Assembly (NCBI GenBank): GCA_016715505.1
Contig: JADJZY010000019.1
Location: 1-64,000 of the forward strand
DNA length: 64,000 nt
Direction of reading: 5' to 3'
Source: Bacteroidota bacterium
GTDB lineage: Bacteria > Bacteroidota > Bacteroidia > Chitinophagales > Chitinophagaceae
A program made the translations under genes and the position numbers. The notes beneath the pieces were generated by a model. The model was not told where the DNA came from. It saw nothing but the letters and a program-made list of their open reading frames with translations, and searched no databases. Positions 63,538 through 64,000 of the stretch are shown here, in pieces (position 1 is the stretch's first letter; each line of letters opens with the position of its first letter).

Positions 63538-64000
63538 TGATAAGTACGCCGGTCACCGGGTGTTTTAAATAGCATTAAACAAAGGAATAGCAGAAAAAAC
63601 ACGCCTCCTGCCTGACTTTGCATAATATCATCAAATAAGCAATTGAATAAAAACAAAATCAGCAACCAAATTCCAAGGGTATCTCTTGCCCGAATGAGTC
63701 GTTGAAAAGCCCCTCAAAAAAGAATGCTTAAACTCGCTATGCCCAATAAACCTGTTTCGAGCCAGGTACGCAGTATTTGATTATGGGTGAACATGCCGTC
63801 CTCTGATAAACGCAAATATCCATCTTTCTTCAATTGACGATTCAGCAAAACATTTGAGCTACCCGTTCCGCAGCCGACCAACCAATACTTGCCCAACAAC
63901 TTAAATTCAGTGAGATAAGCGGCCCGACGCGCATCGGTAGATTGCCCGATCCCAATTTCGGATTTACTGATTTTGCCACTGCGGTTAAATGTTTCATATA
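63534..64000 (-). pseudogene. O-antigen ligase-like membrane protein, C-terminal part, with in-frame stop
   Basis: The frame is open from the window end: TDARRAAYLTEFKLLGKYWL, VGCGTGSSNVLLNRQLKKDG and the conserved THNQILRTWLETGLLGIASL, SILF. Then TGA at 63714-63716 interrupts, and the same frame continues GAFQRLIRARDTLGIWLLIL, FLFNCLFDDIMQSQAGGVFF, LLFLCLMLF and a stop at 63534-63536. The HNxxLxxWxExGLLG block and flanking helices are typical of the Wzy/WaaL O-antigen ligase group. TGG for TGA would give a normal Trp there. The N-terminal part is outside the window. Confidence 0.65.

Noticed and set aside
32908..63716. Stop-codon reassignment (TGA or TAG read as Trp/Gln)
   Set aside because: In-frame stops occur at 32908 (TAG), 34818 (TGA) and 63714 (TGA), but TGA ends other intact genes here, such as the homocysteine methyltransferase gene, so reassignment is unlikely. 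Base errors explain them.

Overview
The window looks like a chromosomal contig from a free-living member of the Bacteroidota, probably near Chitinophagales/Sphingobacteriales. The evidence is a PorQ type IX secretion protein, a secreted protein with a type IX C-terminal sorting domain, DUF4175, DUF5723, DUF6787 and FISUMP-type proteins, a 5-fold beta-flower repeat protein, the split metH arrangement, LytS-type kinases with TPR-like sensors, and TAnnTTTG-like promoter boxes close to start codons. No tRNA, rRNA, CRISPR array or prophage was recognised.

Layout. 1-3.2 kb (minus strand): heavily frameshifted remains of selD, mnmH, a muconolactone-isomerase-like gene and mtaB, i.e. selenium-dependent and other tRNA modification. 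3.6-9.6 kb: a retropepsin-like protease with a small partner, NDH-2, a beta-barrel protein, a LytS-type kinase and a FISUMP lipoprotein. 9.8-19.6 kb: DUF4175 in two frames, a glycosyltransferase fused to a degenerate sugar transferase, suhB, a TraB/GumN protein, a ZIP transporter, a PAP2 phosphatase and a methyltransferase. 19.6-30.2 kb: the cleanest part, with glmM, a tandem OmpA protein, an amino acid permease, an acyl-CoA thioesterase, a DUF885 lipoprotein, rnc, a membrane protein, pdxJ and porQ. 30.2-36.4 kb: a GH25 lysozyme, nuoG, a DUF6787 protein, an EamA transporter, a lipoprotein, a ParB-like gene running into a poly-C tract, and lptG. 36.5-46.7 kb: a beta-flower protein, rbfA, an ABC exporter lacking its P-loop, rarA, aspS, a second LytS-type kinase and a NuoE-NuoF fusion. 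46.7-49.1 kb: an IS1595-family element between two truncated genes. 49.3-55.1 kb: several broken genes (a membrane protein, YitT, a type IX cargo protein, pabB/pabC and pabA). 55.1-64 kb: DUF5723 and a lipoprotein partner, metH in two genes, a histidine kinase/response regulator pair, and the end of an O-antigen-ligase-like gene.

Working together. selD and mnmH form a 2-selenouridine pathway. pabA, pabB and pabC make p-aminobenzoate for folate, and the split MetH uses methyltetrahydrofolate. glmM, lptG, suhB, the glycosyltransferase, PAP2 and the O-antigen-ligase-like gene belong to envelope and glycan assembly. porQ and the sorting-domain protein are two ends of type IX secretion. nuoG, the NuoE-NuoF fusion and NDH-2 feed NADH electrons.

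Reliability. At least a dozen genes are split by single-base shifts, many in runs of A or G, including genes expected to be intact such as metH and pabA. Two genes also miss short internal segments and three have in-frame stops. I read most of this as sequence or assembly error rather than true gene decay. The exception is the insertion sequence region, which looks biological.
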